A DNA stretch of 64,000 nucleotides, taken from NCBI RefSeq assembly GCF_030646165.1, contig NZ_JAUTDO010000001.1:496001-560000 (forward strand), read 5' to 3'. This document shows, in pieces, positions 35,701 through 43,561 of the stretch. Source of the DNA: Conexibacter sp. CPCC 206217 (GTDB lineage Bacteria; Actinomycetota; Thermoleophilia; Solirubrobacterales; Solirubrobacteraceae). The translations under genes and the position numbers were made by a program. The notes below the pieces were generated by a model. That model was not told where the DNA came from. It worked only from the letters and a program-made list of their open reading frames with translations, and did not search any database. Numbering within the stretch: position 1 is the stretch's first letter; every line of letters starts with the position of its first letter.

Positions 35701-37365
35701 CTAGGCCGCCTTCGCCTTTGCTGGACGCACGGACGGCTGCGTGACCGACGCGGTCCACTGCTCCGGCGCGATCCGGCCCTCCACGAGCGCGGCCAGGCCG
35801 GCCGTCGCGGGCGCGCTCACGCCCGCTCTCTCGAGCATCGCGGCGAGTAGCGCGACGCTGTCGACGGACTCCGCCGCCTGCCCCAGCACGCGGGCGATCT
35901 CGTCGGCTGAGAGCCCCTGCGCGAGCAGCTCGCCGGCGCGGCGGTTGCGGCTGCCGTCGGCGACGACGGTCGCGACGAGGTCGCCCGCCCCGGCGAGGCC
36001 GGCGAACGTCGCGGCCTCCCCGCCGCTGCGCTGCGCCAGCTGGGCGATCTCGGAGAAGACCTTGCCGGCTGCGGCGCCGGCGACGTTGGGGCCGGCGGTC
36101 GCGGCGGCCGCGGAGGCGGCCAGCGCGGCGGCGTTCTTGGCGCAGCCGGCCAGCTCGACGCCCGCGACGTCGCTGCTGGTGTGGACGTCGAAGCCGGCCG
36201 CGCCGAGGACGGTCGCAAGCTCGTAGGCGAAGGCGGCGTCGGCGGATGCGAGCACGATCGAGGCGCCGTTGACGAGCGCGTCGGCGGCGTGCGAGGGGCC
36301 GCCGAGCGCGGCGACCGAGCGGGCCGGGACGCGCTCCGCCGCGTAGGCGGACGGGAGCGTGCCGAGCGGCGGCACGAGGCCCTTGGAGACGACGAGCACG
36401 CCGGCGCGCGCTGGGATCCGCGCACCGTGCGCGGCCAGCGCGGCCGGCAGCGCCCGCGCGGGGACGGCGAGACAGACGAGGTCGTGCGCGCTCAGCTCCA
36501 GCTCGGCGGCGGGCGCGACGCGAACCTCGGGCGCCAGCGCGACGCCGGGCAGGTAGCGCGCGTTGGCGCGCTCCCGCTCGATCAGCTCGGCCTGCTCGCG
36601 CGTGCGGGTGCCGAGGTCGACCTCGAGGCCGGCCCTGGCGAGCATCACCGCGAGCGTCGTGCCCCAGGCGCCGGCGCCGATCACGGCGGCGCGCCGCAGC
36701 GGCGTCTGGCCGCCGAGCCACTCCCACTGCAGCATCACGTTGGGCCAGATGCGGTCGGTGACGGCGGCGGCGAGCTCACGCGAGGCGTCCTGGACCTGCG
36801 GGAACGTGAGCGGGTGACCGGCGCGGATGCGGATCTTGCGCGGGCGTATGCGCCAGCCCTTGCGCACGTCGGTCGTGCCGATGATCGCGAGCGGGACGAC
36901 CGGGACGCCGGTCTCCAGCACGAGCCGGCCGACGCCGCGCTTGGCCTTGCCGGGCGGGCCGGGGCGCACGCGCGTGCCCTCGGGGAAGATCAGCACCGAG
37001 TCCCCGCGCGCGAGGATTGCCTTCGCGGTCTCGATCGTCTGCGTGTCGCCGTTGCCGCGCGAGACGGGGAAGGCGCCGAGCGAGTTGAGGAACCACGCCT
37101 GCAGCTTCTTCTTGAACAGCTCCTCCTTCGCGACGTAGTACAGCGGCCGCCGCGTCATCGTGCCGATGATGAAGGGATCGAGGAAGCTGCGATGGTTGGC
37201 CGCGAAGATCACGGGCCCGTCCGGGATGTGCTCACGGCCGATCCGCGACAGCCGGAAGTACAGGTGGAAGAACGGCTGGAAGAACGCGCGCACGATCCAG
37301 TAGACGATCGGGTTGACGCCGCGTTCGCGAGCACGCCGGTGCAGGGCTTCGTTTCTCTCGCTCAT
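35701..37365 (-). CDS. gpsA: Fusion of 1-acylglycerol-phosphate acyltransferase and glycerol-3-phosphate dehydrogenase
   Basis: One uninterrupted 554-residue frame carries two phospholipid enzymes. Residues 1-215 are PlsC-like: HX4D acyltransferase motif at His58-Asp63 and FPEGTR at 127-132. Residues ~225-554 are complete NAD(P)-dependent glycerol-3-phosphate dehydrogenase: GAGAWG at 230-235 and catalytic-type lysines at 329 (SKG) and 410 (CAKN). The joint is a short VMLQWEWLGG linker. The fusion joins synthesis of glycerol-3-phosphate with acylation in phosphatidic acid formation; the two are normally separate proteins. The start is ATG 37365. Confidence 0.9.
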   Translation of the reverse strand: MSERNEALHRRARERGVNPIVYWIVRAFFQPFFHLYFRLSRIGREHIPDGPVIFAANHRSFLDPFIIGTMTRRPLYYVAKEELFKKKLQAWFLNSLGAFPVSRGNGDTQTIETAKAILARGDSVLIFPEGTRVRPGPPGKAKRGVGRLVLETGVPVVPLAIIGTTDVRKGWRIRPRKIRIRAGHPLTFPQVQDASRELAAAVTDRIWPNVMLQWEWLGGQTPLRRAAVIGAGAWGTTLAVMLARAGLEVDLGTRTREQAELIERERANARYLPGVALAPEVRVAPAAELELSAHDLVCLAVPARALPAALAAHGARIPARAGVLVVSKGLVPPLGTLPSAYAAERVPARSVAALGGPSHAADALVNGASIVLASADAAFAYELATVLGAAGFDVHTSSDVAGVELAGCAKNAAALAASAAAATAGPNVAGAAAGKVFSEIAQLAQRSGGEAATFAGLAGAGDLVATVVADGSRNRRAGELLAQGLSADEIARVLGQAAESVDSVALLAAMLERAGVSAPATAGLAALVEGRIAPEQWTASVTQPSVRPAKAKAA

Positions 37366-37533
37366 CGGAGTTACGTACACACGCCCCCGACGCGCGTTAC
37401 AGACCTGTGTCCGCGGCGCCGACGACGCGCGGGGTGCGCTGCGGATCGGCAGCTGCGGTGCAGCGACCCGGGCAGGCGCGCGGCCGCGCGGCCGGCGTCG
37501 GGCGCGCGAGCCCGCGCTATGGTCCTTCCGACG

Positions 37534-38106
37534 ATGTCCTTCGACACGAGACGCACGCTCCGCGGAGCGCTCGCCGGCGCGCTGGCGACCGGCGTCTGGG
37601 CGCTGCAGCAGCCGCTCGACAAGCGCGCGTTCGGCTCGTGCTACGACGACGTCGAGCTGCTCGGGCGCTTCGTCACCGGCACGCGTGACGGCTGGTTCGC
37701 GCCGGGGCTGGCGCTGCATGTCGGCAACGGCGCGCTGTTCGGCGCCGTCTACGCGCAGCTGGCACCGCTGCTGCCGGGTCCGCCCGCGGCGCGCGGCACG
37801 TTCGTCGCGCTCGCCGAGCACGTCGCGCTGTGGCCGGCCGGCCGCCTCAGCGACCGCCACCACCCCGGCCGCGACGAGCTGCCGGTGCTGACCGGCAGCC
37901 GCCGCGCCTTCTGGCAGGCCGCCTGGCGCCACGCCCTCTTCGGCGTGCTGCTGGGCGAACTGGAGTCGCGCCTGAACCCGCAGCCGCTGCCGCCGGTCGA
38001 GCCCGATCCCGACCCGCTCGAGCACCACGTCTCCAGCAACGGGCACGGCGACATCGCGCGCGCCGCCGGCGTCGCCCGCGTAGACTCGGGCATTCCGCCC
38101 GAGTAG
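37534..38106 (+). CDS. Hypothetical membrane protein overlapping tRNA-Thr
   Basis: A 190-residue protein with about four weak hydrophobic segments (ALAGALATGVWAL, LHVGNGALFGAVYAQL) and a hydrophilic C-terminus. I do not recognise the family. TATGGT (37518-37523) ends 10 nt before the ATG. The last three codons and the TAG stop lie inside the first ten bases of the tRNA-Thr gene, so mRNA and tRNA compete for these bases. Confidence 0.7.
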   Translation: MSFDTRRTLRGALAGALATGVWALQQPLDKRAFGSCYDDVELLGRFVTGTRDGWFAPGLALHVGNGALFGAVYAQLAPLLPGPPAARGTFVALAEHVALWPAGRLSDRHHPGRDELPVLTGSRRAFWQAAWRHALFGVLLGELESRLNPQPLPPVEPDPDPLEHHVSSNGHGDIARAAGVARVDSGIPPE

Positions 38107-38169
38107 CTCAGCTGGTAGAGCACCTGTCTTGTAAACAGGGGGTCAGGGGTTCGAGTCCCCTCTCGGGCT
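38097..38169 (+). tRNA. tRNA-Thr (anticodon TGT)
   Basis: A complete 73-nt cloverleaf: acceptor stem GCCCGAG/CTCGGGC, D arm GCTC-AGCTGGTAGA-GAGC, anticodon arm CCTGT-CTTGTAA-ACAGG with anticodon TGT, and T arm with GGTTCGAGTCC; discriminator T. The CCA end is not encoded. Its 3' half serves as the left attachment site of the integrated element that begins immediately downstream. Confidence 0.95.
38128..38156. other. attL: 29-bp segment inside tRNA-Thr
   Basis: From the anticodon loop to the T loop, CTTGTAAACAGGG-N7-GGTTCGAGT. The same pattern with the same 7-bp spacing recurs at 61652-61680 (25 of 29 bases identical). Tyrosine integrases commonly use tRNA 3' halves, and the integrase gene starts 76 bp away. 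Confidence 0.7.
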
Positions 38170-38244
38170 TACGTCTCGATGCCCGTCGCGACTGGCGTTG
38201 CGGCGGTCTCCCCGCTCCCGGCGACTGCGCCTCGGTCGACGTGA

Positions 38245-39576
38245 TCACGGGTTGGTCCCGTTCCTGGTCCCATTCGGCATCGCCCCGTCGATCATGCGGT
38301 CGATGCGCTCGCCGTAGTCGCGCTGGCGCGACTGGATCACCTGCGCGTAGATCTGCAGCGTGACCTTCGGGTCGGTGTGGCCGACCTGCGCCATCACCCA
38401 CGGCACGTCCGCACCGCCGGCCAGCAGCAGCGAGATGAACGTGCGCCGCAGCGTGTGCGGCGTCACCGCCGGCAGGCCCGGCAGCGTCTGCGCCGCCAGC
38501 GCCGTCGCCGGCGCGAGCACGGCGGTCCGCACGCCCGAGGGCGTGTAGCGCTCGCCGCGCGTGTTGGCGAACAGCGGCTGGTCATGCTGCAGGCGCGCGA
38601 CGTGCGCGGTCAGCTCCGCGGCCAGCATGTCGCTCAGCACGATCTGACGGCGCCCCGCGTCGGTCTTGGAGTCGGCGATCAGCAGCCGCCTGTTGACGAG
38701 GTCGACGTCGCGCACGTCGAGCGCGCACAGCTCCGCGATCCGCGGACCGGCCAGCAAGAGCGTCGCGATCGCCGGGCGCCGTGCCGGCTGGCTCGCCGGC
38801 GTTCTCCAGACGAGGCCGCGGCGCACGCGCGAGACGAGCGAGTCGCTGATCCCGTGCGCGCGCGCGAGCGCGACGTTCGACTCCATCGAGCTGCGGAGCT
38901 GCTGGACGCGCTCCCAGTCGAGCGGGCCGGCGGCGTCGAGCCGGCCGGCGGCGTCCAGCAGCGCCGCCGCCTGGTCGGGCTCGAGGAAGGAGCGCCGGCC
39001 GCGCTGCGTCTTCAGCCGGCGCCGGCGGCCCTTCGCCGGGTTCGGCTGCTCGACCGGCAGCTTGTGCTCGGCGGCGACGTCGAGGATCTGCGCCAGCAGC
39101 GCGATCGTCGCGTTGACGCTGTCGTTGGACAGCGAGCGCAACCCCGCTGCGCGCGCCGCGTCGCGCTCGGCGAGCTTCGCGGCGCGGTAGCCGTCGACGG
39201 CGCGGACGTCGATCTCCGACAGCCGATGGTCCTTGAAGTGGGGCAGCAGGTGGTTGGAGAGCCGCCACTCGTAGTCCTCGACGGTGCGCCGGCTGAGCCC
39301 GCGCGCCTTGCCCGTGAACCATCTCGACGCGAAGGCGTGGAACGACGGATCCTCGGCGGGCGCGCGCGGCGCCCGCGGCGCTCTCCACGTGCCGCGCTGC
39401 ACCTGCCCGACCAGCTCGGCGACGGCGTTCTCCGCGCGGGTCGCGTTCCAGCCCTCGTGGTCGGTGCCGAGCTTGACTCTGCGGCGTCTGCCCTCCGCGC
39501 GGAAGCGGGCGTACCACGTGACGCCGCCGTCGGCGCGCTCGTAGGCGATCGCCTCGCCGGTCGGTCTACGCGGCAT
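38245..39576 (-). CDS. Tyrosine-type site-specific integrase
   Basis: A 443-residue phage integrase. An N-terminal arm-type DNA-binding region and a SAM-like core-binding domain (FASRWFTGKARGLS) precede the catalytic domain. The catalytic residues are intact: Arg279 in PRIAEL, His374/Arg377 in HTLRR, His400 in VGHTD and nucleophile Tyr410. It is transcribed toward the tRNA-Thr att site, the classic arrangement, and overlaps the excisionase-like gene by 11 bp. Confidence 0.93.
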   Translation of the reverse strand: MPRRPTGEAIAYERADGGVTWYARFRAEGRRRRVKLGTDHEGWNATRAENAVAELVGQVQRGTWRAPRAPRAPAEDPSFHAFASRWFTGKARGLSRRTVEDYEWRLSNHLLPHFKDHRLSEIDVRAVDGYRAAKLAERDAARAAGLRSLSNDSVNATIALLAQILDVAAEHKLPVEQPNPAKGRRRRLKTQRGRRSFLEPDQAAALLDAAGRLDAAGPLDWERVQQLRSSMESNVALARAHGISDSLVSRVRRGLVWRTPASQPARRPAIATLLLAGPRIAELCALDVRDVDLVNRRLLIADSKTDAGRRQIVLSDMLAAELTAHVARLQHDQPLFANTRGERYTPSGVRTAVLAPATALAAQTLPGLPAVTPHTLRRTFISLLLAGGADVPWVMAQVGHTDPKVTLQIYAQVIQSRQRDYGERIDRMIDGAMPNGTRNGTNP

Positions 39577-39943
39577 CGCGCTTCGGTCCGACGCGCAACA
39601 GCGGGCCGTCGGCCGGGCGCGGCCGCGGCGCGCGGCGCGGACGCGCTCTGACCGGCCGTTGCGGACCCGCCGCCTGCGCGCGCAGGCGCTCGCGCACCTG
39701 CTCGAGCTCGAAGCGCAGCCGCCCGCGCGCGCCGCCTCCGAGCCGCAGCGCGCCCAACTCGCCGGCGTGCTCGTAGACCCACTCCGGCTTGACCTGCAGC
39801 ATCTCCGCGACCTGCTCGACGGTCAGCAGCCGCGGCGGCCGCGCCGCGACCAGCTCCGCGACGCGCTGCGCGATCGCCTCCGCCAGCTCGGGGTCGGACG
39901 CCGCGCGGGCCGCGCCGCTCGTCGCCGCTTGCACGTCGCTCAT
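39566..39943 (-). CDS. Excisionase-like helix-turn-helix protein
   Basis: A 125-residue protein. The central segment LLTVEQVAEMLQVKPEWVYEH is a MerR/HTH_17 type winged helix as in excisionases; the tail is Pro/Arg-rich. It overlaps the integrase start, which fits a recombination directionality factor. A GGAGGAG Shine-Dalgarno precedes the ATG at 39943. Confidence 0.75.
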   Translation of the reverse strand: MSDVQAATSGAARAASDPELAEAIAQRVAELVAARPPRLLTVEQVAEMLQVKPEWVYEHAGELGALRLGGGARGRLRFELEQVRERLRAQAAGPQRPVRARPRRAPRPRPADGPLLRVGPKRDAA

Positions 39944-40524
39944 CGCGGCTCCTCCGGCGACGCGGACCGCGCCGGGCCCGCCGGCATCAGCGCCGCGGCG
40001 TCGAGTCTGCGCGGGCCCGCCAGCCGCCGGCGCCGCACCGTCTCGAGCGCGATCCCATGGCGCTCGCGCTCCTGCTGGCGCGCGACGTGATCGGCGTAGG
40101 TCAGCTCGATCCGCCGCAGCACGGCGCCGCCGTGGTCCGGGTCCTCGACCGGCTCGAGCGCGAGCCGGCGCCATCCGTACGCCGCGACGAACGAGGCCAG
40201 CAGCGGGTGGACCTGCTCCAGCGCGCGCAGCCCGGCGTCGTGGTCGCGGGCGTGACGCGGCAGCAGCCGGCGCAGATGATGGAAGGCCTCCGGCCAGGTC
40301 GGGACGGCGGCTCGCGCGCCGGCCTCGATCGCGCTGACCAGCTCCGCGACCGCCGGGATGAACGGGGAGCCGTTGCGCACGAGCACGTGCAGAGCCCGCT
40401 CGACGTCGGCCGCGTCGAACGGCTCCAGCAGGACGAAGTAGGCCGCTGCGCGCGCCTCGTCCCACTCGCCCTTCCAGCAGTTCTCCAACACGACCGCGAT
40501 CAGCTGCCATTCACGCGATGTCAC
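39940..40524 (-). CDS. Putative replication accessory protein (helicase loader/inhibitor-like)
   Basis: A 194-residue protein. The N-terminal ~70 residues (WKGEWDEARAAAYFVLL, ERALHVLVRNGSPFIPAVAELV) resemble the helical G39P-type domain of phage helicase loader/inhibitor proteins; the C-terminus is Arg-rich. The GTG start at 40524 overlaps the upstream replication gene by 14 bp, and the stop overlaps the next ATG. The assignment is tentative. Confidence 0.5.
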   Translation of the reverse strand: MTSREWQLIAVVLENCWKGEWDEARAAAYFVLLEPFDAADVERALHVLVRNGSPFIPAVAELVSAIEAGARAAVPTWPEAFHHLRRLLPRHARDHDAGLRALEQVHPLLASFVAAYGWRRLALEPVEDPDHGGAVLRRIELTYADHVARQQERERHGIALETVRRRRLAGPRRLDAAALMPAGPARSASPEEPR

Positions 40525-41470
40525 GTGCGCTCCCCTCCAGCTCGGCGCCCGCCGGGCGCACCAGCTCCGCGAACGCCGCGGCCGCGCGAGCACGGCGCGC
40601 CGCGTTCCTGTCGGTGACCGCCGGTCCCGGCGCGGGCGACCTGGCAGCTCTCTGCTCCGCGTTGATCGCGGCCGCGAAGCGGTCGAAGTGCCGCCGCAGC
40701 GCGTCAGCGGTGAGCACGTTCGGCGCCCAGAACCTATGTCCGTCGACCCAGCGGATGACGTGCTCGACCTGCTCGGGCGTCCAACCGTCGAGGCGCATCA
40801 GCCGATCCATCTCGGTGTGCCATCTACGCGTCGGTCTGAGCCGGCGCGACGTCGGCGCCTGTTTGGTGCGAGCGCGAGCGAGTTCCGACTGCAGCCGGCA
40901 GAGGCGGACCACGTGCTCGTCGAAGACCGATGCACGCGTGTCCGCGCCCGGCGCAGTGGCTGCGTCAGCAGTCAAGTCCTCTGCTGTCCTGTCCTCTCCT
41001 GTAGGGGACTCGCCGCGACCGGGCGTGACGGGACGTGACACGTCACGGCGCGTCACGGGGCCCGGCGGTTCGTGCCAGTCGGGCTCGCCGCCGTCGTTGT
41101 CGGCGCCCGCCTCGCGCTCGCGCTGACGCGCCTTGCGGAAGGCCGCGCGGCCGCGCTCGTTGTCCTTCTCCCAACCGGAGATGCGGGCCGTGAAGCGGCC
41201 GTCGTCCTCGTCGTAGTCGTCGAGCGCGCCGAGCGTGACCGCGCGCGCGAGCACGCGCCCGACGATCGCGACGTCGACGAAGCTGCCGCGCGCGCACGAG
41301 CGCATCCCGGCCTTGACGCGGCCACCGTCGTTCTGCGCCTTCGCCTCGCACGTCAGCCAGTCGACGACCGCGGGCCCGGCCGGCCCGAACTCCTCGCCGA
41401 GCGTGACGACGTACTCGCGCCGCCACCAGGCGGAGTCCTTCGGCCACCAGACCGTGCGCCCGTCGCTCAC
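40511..41470 (-). CDS. Putative phage replication organiser protein
   Basis: A 319-residue protein. The N-terminal half resembles a winged-helix replisome organiser (WWRREYVVTLGEEFG, FVDVAIVGRVLARAVTLGALDDY), followed by a charged linker and a C-terminal segment LDGWTPEQVEHVIRWVDGHRFWAPNVL typical of phage replication proteins. It would recruit host replication to the element. The GTG overlaps the stop of the preceding gene. Confidence 0.6.
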   Translation of the reverse strand: MSDGRTVWWPKDSAWWRREYVVTLGEEFGPAGPAVVDWLTCEAKAQNDGGRVKAGMRSCARGSFVDVAIVGRVLARAVTLGALDDYDEDDGRFTARISGWEKDNERGRAAFRKARQREREAGADNDGGEPDWHEPPGPVTRRDVSRPVTPGRGESPTGEDRTAEDLTADAATAPGADTRASVFDEHVVRLCRLQSELARARTKQAPTSRRLRPTRRWHTEMDRLMRLDGWTPEQVEHVIRWVDGHRFWAPNVLTADALRRHFDRFAAAINAEQRAARSPAPGPAVTDRNAARRARAAAAFAELVRPAGAELEGSARDIA

Positions 41471-41685
41471 GTGCGCGCTCCGTCCGCGTGCGACGGGACG
41501 AGTCGCAGCCGCGGTCGCGGCGTGGGCTTGACCAGCGCCGAGGCAGGTCGCAGCGGCGCCGGTCCCCCGCGCACCAGCTCGGCCGCGAGCCGCGCCCGCA
41601 GCGCGCGGTTCTCGCGCACCAGCTCGGCGAAGCGGATCGCGACGAGCTGCTCGACGAGCTCGGCGACGAGCGGGTCGCGGCTCAT
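41467..41685 (-). CDS. Small hypothetical element protein
   Basis: A 72-residue protein with a leucine/arginine-rich helix (LVENRALRARL-like heptads) and a basic tail. The ATG overlaps the upstream stop codon (ATGA) and its stop overlaps the replication gene (GTGA), so it is part of the early operon. No function recognised. Confidence 0.6.
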   Translation of the reverse strand: MSRDPLVAELVEQLVAIRFAELVRENRALRARLAAELVRGGPAPLRPASALVKPTPRPRLRLVPSHADGART

Positions 41686-42014
41686 GCCGCTCTCCGGCGC
41701 GGGAAGACGACCGGCGGGTCGGCGCTGTCGAGCAGCGGCCAGTCGTCGAAGTCGACCTGCTCCAGCTCGACAAGCGGGCGGCGTGCGCGGGTGACCCGCT
41801 CCAGCTCGACGGACGAGCGGCGCGCGTGGGCGCGCACCTCCTCGTAGTGGCGCTCGCGCAGCGCCTCCAGGCGGCGATCCGCGCAGCGCGCCCGCAGCGC
41901 TGCGCGCACCGCCCAGCTGGCGGCGGCGCCGGCGACTGCCACGACGGCGACGAGCGCGACGAACGCGGCGATGAGCAGCAGCGCGAGCAGGAAGGTGGCG
42001 CTCTCATCGAGCAC
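41682..42014 (-). CDS. Small membrane protein of the early operon
   Basis: A 110-residue protein with one N-terminal membrane helix (residues ~8-35), then an Arg/Glu-rich cytoplasmic helix and a Pro-rich end. It is coupled to the following gene by an ATGA overlap. The role is unknown; superinfection exclusion is one possibility for such early-operon proteins. Confidence 0.6.
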   Translation of the reverse strand: MLDESATFLLALLLIAAFVALVAVVAVAGAAASWAVRAALRARCADRRLEALRERHYEEVRAHARRSSVELERVTRARRPLVELEQVDFDDWPLLDSADPPVVFPRRRAA

Positions 42015-42131
42015 CGGTCTGCTCCGGCCGCAGGTACGTGCGATCCTGGCTGTGCATCCGAACCTCCAATTCGGGTGCCTGCCCCCGGACGTGCGCCGTC
42101 GCGGGGGCGCTCTGTTGTCGTGGTGCTGCGA

Positions 42132-42350
42132 CTACGCCGCCGCGAACAGCTCGAGCGTGTCGCCGAACAACACGGCGGGTGCTCTGCCGAGTTCGCGTGC
42201 GAGCGCGGCCCGCGTCGACGTGTCCGGCTGCGCACGGCGGTTGACGATCCGCGAGAGCTTGAACTCGCTGATCCCGACCGCAGCCGCGACGTCGCGCTGG
42301 CTCCTGCCCGACGCGACGATCGCCAGCTTCAGCGGGGTCACGTTCGTCAT
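42132..42350 (-). CDS. XRE-family Cro/repressor-like regulator
   Basis: A 72-residue helix-turn-helix protein: GRSQRDVAAAVGISEFKLSRIVNRRAQP is a typical XRE recognition region. The ATG at 42350 is chosen because TAATAT ends 7 nt upstream (leaderless) and lies over palindromic operators. It heads the early operon and is the natural candidate to bind the CAAGATCTTG sites, acting as Cro- or CI-like switch protein. Confidence 0.85.
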   Translation of the reverse strand: MTNVTPLKLAIVASGRSQRDVAAAVGISEFKLSRIVNRRAQPDTSTRAALARELGRAPAVLFGDTLELFAAA

Positions 42351-42353
42351 GGC

Positions 42354-42396
42354 CAAGATATTAGGGACTACAACAAGATCTTGCAACAAGATCTTG
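42354..42396. promoter_or_regulatory. Operator cluster: three CAAGATCTTG-type palindromes
   Basis: CAAGATCTTG, a perfect 10-bp palindrome, occurs at 42374-42383 and 42387-42396; a degenerate copy CAAGATATTA lies at 42354-42363. They are spaced 20 and 13 bp apart. The first and third copies overlap the -35 and -10 boxes of the repressor gene, as in lambdoid switches. Confidence 0.8.
42358..42386 (-). promoter_or_regulatory. Promoter of the XRE regulator and early operon
   Basis: On the minus strand TTGCAA (42386-42381), a 17-bp spacer and TAATAT (42363-42358), ending 7 nt before the ATG at 42350. It is the best sigma-70-type promoter in the window and is covered by the operators. Confidence 0.8.
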
Positions 42397-42427
42397 CAAT
42401 CCGGCTCTGCATGGCCAAGCTGACCGG

Positions 42428-42805
42428 ATGGTTCCCGTCGACGACCGGCCCGATCCGGAGGAGGTTGCGCGGCGGGTGCGAGCGGCGCAGGCCTACGCGA
42501 AGCTGTCGCGCGACGAGCTCGGACGCGCGATCGGCAAGAGCGGGTCGGTGATCGACGAGATCACCGGCAAGCGGGCACGGCTGCGCGGCGCCTCATGGGA
42601 CGAGCTGCGCGCGATAGCGACCCGCTGCGGGCTGCCGTTCGAATGGTTCTGGGCCGACTTCGGCCGCCTCGGCGAGATCGCGCCGAGTGGCAGAGCGCCG
42701 GCGCTCGTCAGTCATGGCATGACAGCCGCGCTCGATGCGCTCGAGGACGCGCGGGCCGTGTCAGCCGGTCTTCGCCGAGCGCACGGGAGAGGTTCGACCC
42801 GATAG
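42428..42805 (+). CDS. Divergent helix-turn-helix regulator
   Basis: A 125-residue protein with an N-terminal XRE-like domain (YAKLSRDELGRAIGKSGSVIDEITGKR, then LRAIATRCGLPFEWFW) and an Ala-rich helical C-terminus. It is transcribed away from the early operon across the operator cluster, so the two XRE proteins probably form the maintenance/induction switch of the element. No clear -10 box was found before the ATG. Confidence 0.75.
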   Translation: MVPVDDRPDPEEVARRVRAAQAYAKLSRDELGRAIGKSGSVIDEITGKRARLRGASWDELRAIATRCGLPFEWFWADFGRLGEIAPSGRAPALVSHGMTAALDALEDARAVSAGLRRAHGRGSTR

Positions 42806-42923
42806 CTAGCAACGCCCCGCGCACGGGCGAATCGGACGAGAGCTTCGCCGCTTCGCGTCTCAGCGCGAGCACGACCTCATGCAGCGCGACCGCCTCGGCG
42901 TGCGCCAGTCCCCTCTGCTTCAT
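42708..42923 (-). CDS. Possible small protein antisense to the regulator's 3' end
   Basis: A 71-residue frame starting at an ATG with AAGAGGGA 5 nt upstream. A helical stretch (AVALHEVVLALRREAAKL) looks protein-like, but the last third is Arg-rich and antisense to the regulator (98-bp overlap). The 393-bp gap between the plus-strand genes (42806-43198) otherwise shows only an inverted repeat. Confidence 0.35.
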   Translation of the reverse strand: MKQRGLAHAEAVALHEVVLALRREAAKLSSDSPVRGALLAIGSNLSRALGEDRLTRPARPRAHRARLSCHD

Positions 42924-43124
42924 CGAATCCCTCTTGGGCGGTCGCGTTCGCCACGTTGCGCGGGCCCGCGACCGAACGGCCCACGCATGCTTCCCAGCCC
43001 CGTGACCCCTGGTCCGGCGCCCTCTGCAGCTCACCTCGACAGTCGTTGACCAGTAAAGGACTTCACTACTGAGGTGTCAACGGTGGTGTTGCGAACGGCA
43101 CCCGGAAACGACGCCCCTCCCACA

Positions 43125-43148
43125 CGTCTGCACGCTGGCGTGCAGACG
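43125..43148. promoter_or_regulatory. Perfect 10-bp inverted repeat upstream of the ribbon-helix-helix gene
   Basis: CGTCTGCACG-CTGG-CGTGCAGACG, about 38 bp upstream of the -10 box of the CopG-like gene at 43199. It is a candidate operator for that regulator or a stable RNA hairpin. Confidence 0.5.
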
Positions 43149-43198
43149 CTCATCGCTCAACCGCATCGTCAGCCGGCCCGGTACGTACGGTGATTCAC

Positions 43199-43480
43199 AT
43201 GCCGCGCATCTCCACGACCGTCGACGGGGACCTCGACCGCCGCCTCCGCGCCGAGGCGCGGCGTCGCAGAATCACGCGCGCTCGACTGCTGCGCGAAGCT
43301 TCGCTGCACTACCTCGGCGTCAGCGAAGGCGCGCAGGGGCTCGCGGAGCTGCGCGCCGTCGTCGCCAGCCAGGCAGCGCGGCTCGAGCGACTCGAGCGCC
43401 AGCTCGGCGCCGGTCCGCCGCGGACGCCGCCGGGCGCGCGCGGAGCGTTGGAACGCGCGGGACCCGACCGCGGCGCGTGA
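43199..43480 (+). CDS. Ribbon-helix-helix (CopG-like) DNA-binding protein
   Basis: A 93-residue protein: an N-terminal RHH fold (PRISTTVDGDLDRRLRAEARRRRITRARLLREA) and a Leu-heptad helix before a Pro/Gly/Ala tail. TACGGT (43186-43191) ends 7 nt before the ATG, so the mRNA is probably leaderless. It faces the end of the tail operon. No toxin gene is adjacent, so an antitoxin role is not supported. Confidence 0.75.
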   Translation: MPRISTTVDGDLDRRLRAEARRRRITRARLLREASLHYLGVSEGAQGLAELRAVVASQAARLERLERQLGAGPPRTPPGARGALERAGPDRGA

Positions 43481-43556
43481 CCGCTGGAGCGCACGGACCC
43501 AGATGGCGACGTGACCGCCGGAGCGAGCGGGCCCCCCGCATGGCGCGAGACCGGCG
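43450..43556. repeat. Degenerate ~34-36 bp tandem repeat, three units
   Basis: Units begin at about 43450, 43486 and 43520, each with a GGAnCG start and the first two with a GCGTGACCGC-type or ACGTGACCGC-type end. The repeat covers the RHH gene's 3' end and the gap before the tail operon's last gene. Confidence 0.4.
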
Positions 43557-43561
43557 CCCGC

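Noticed and set aside
43199..43480. Antitoxin of a toxin-antitoxin pair
   Set aside because: No partner gene on the same strand follows or precedes the ribbon-helix-helix gene.
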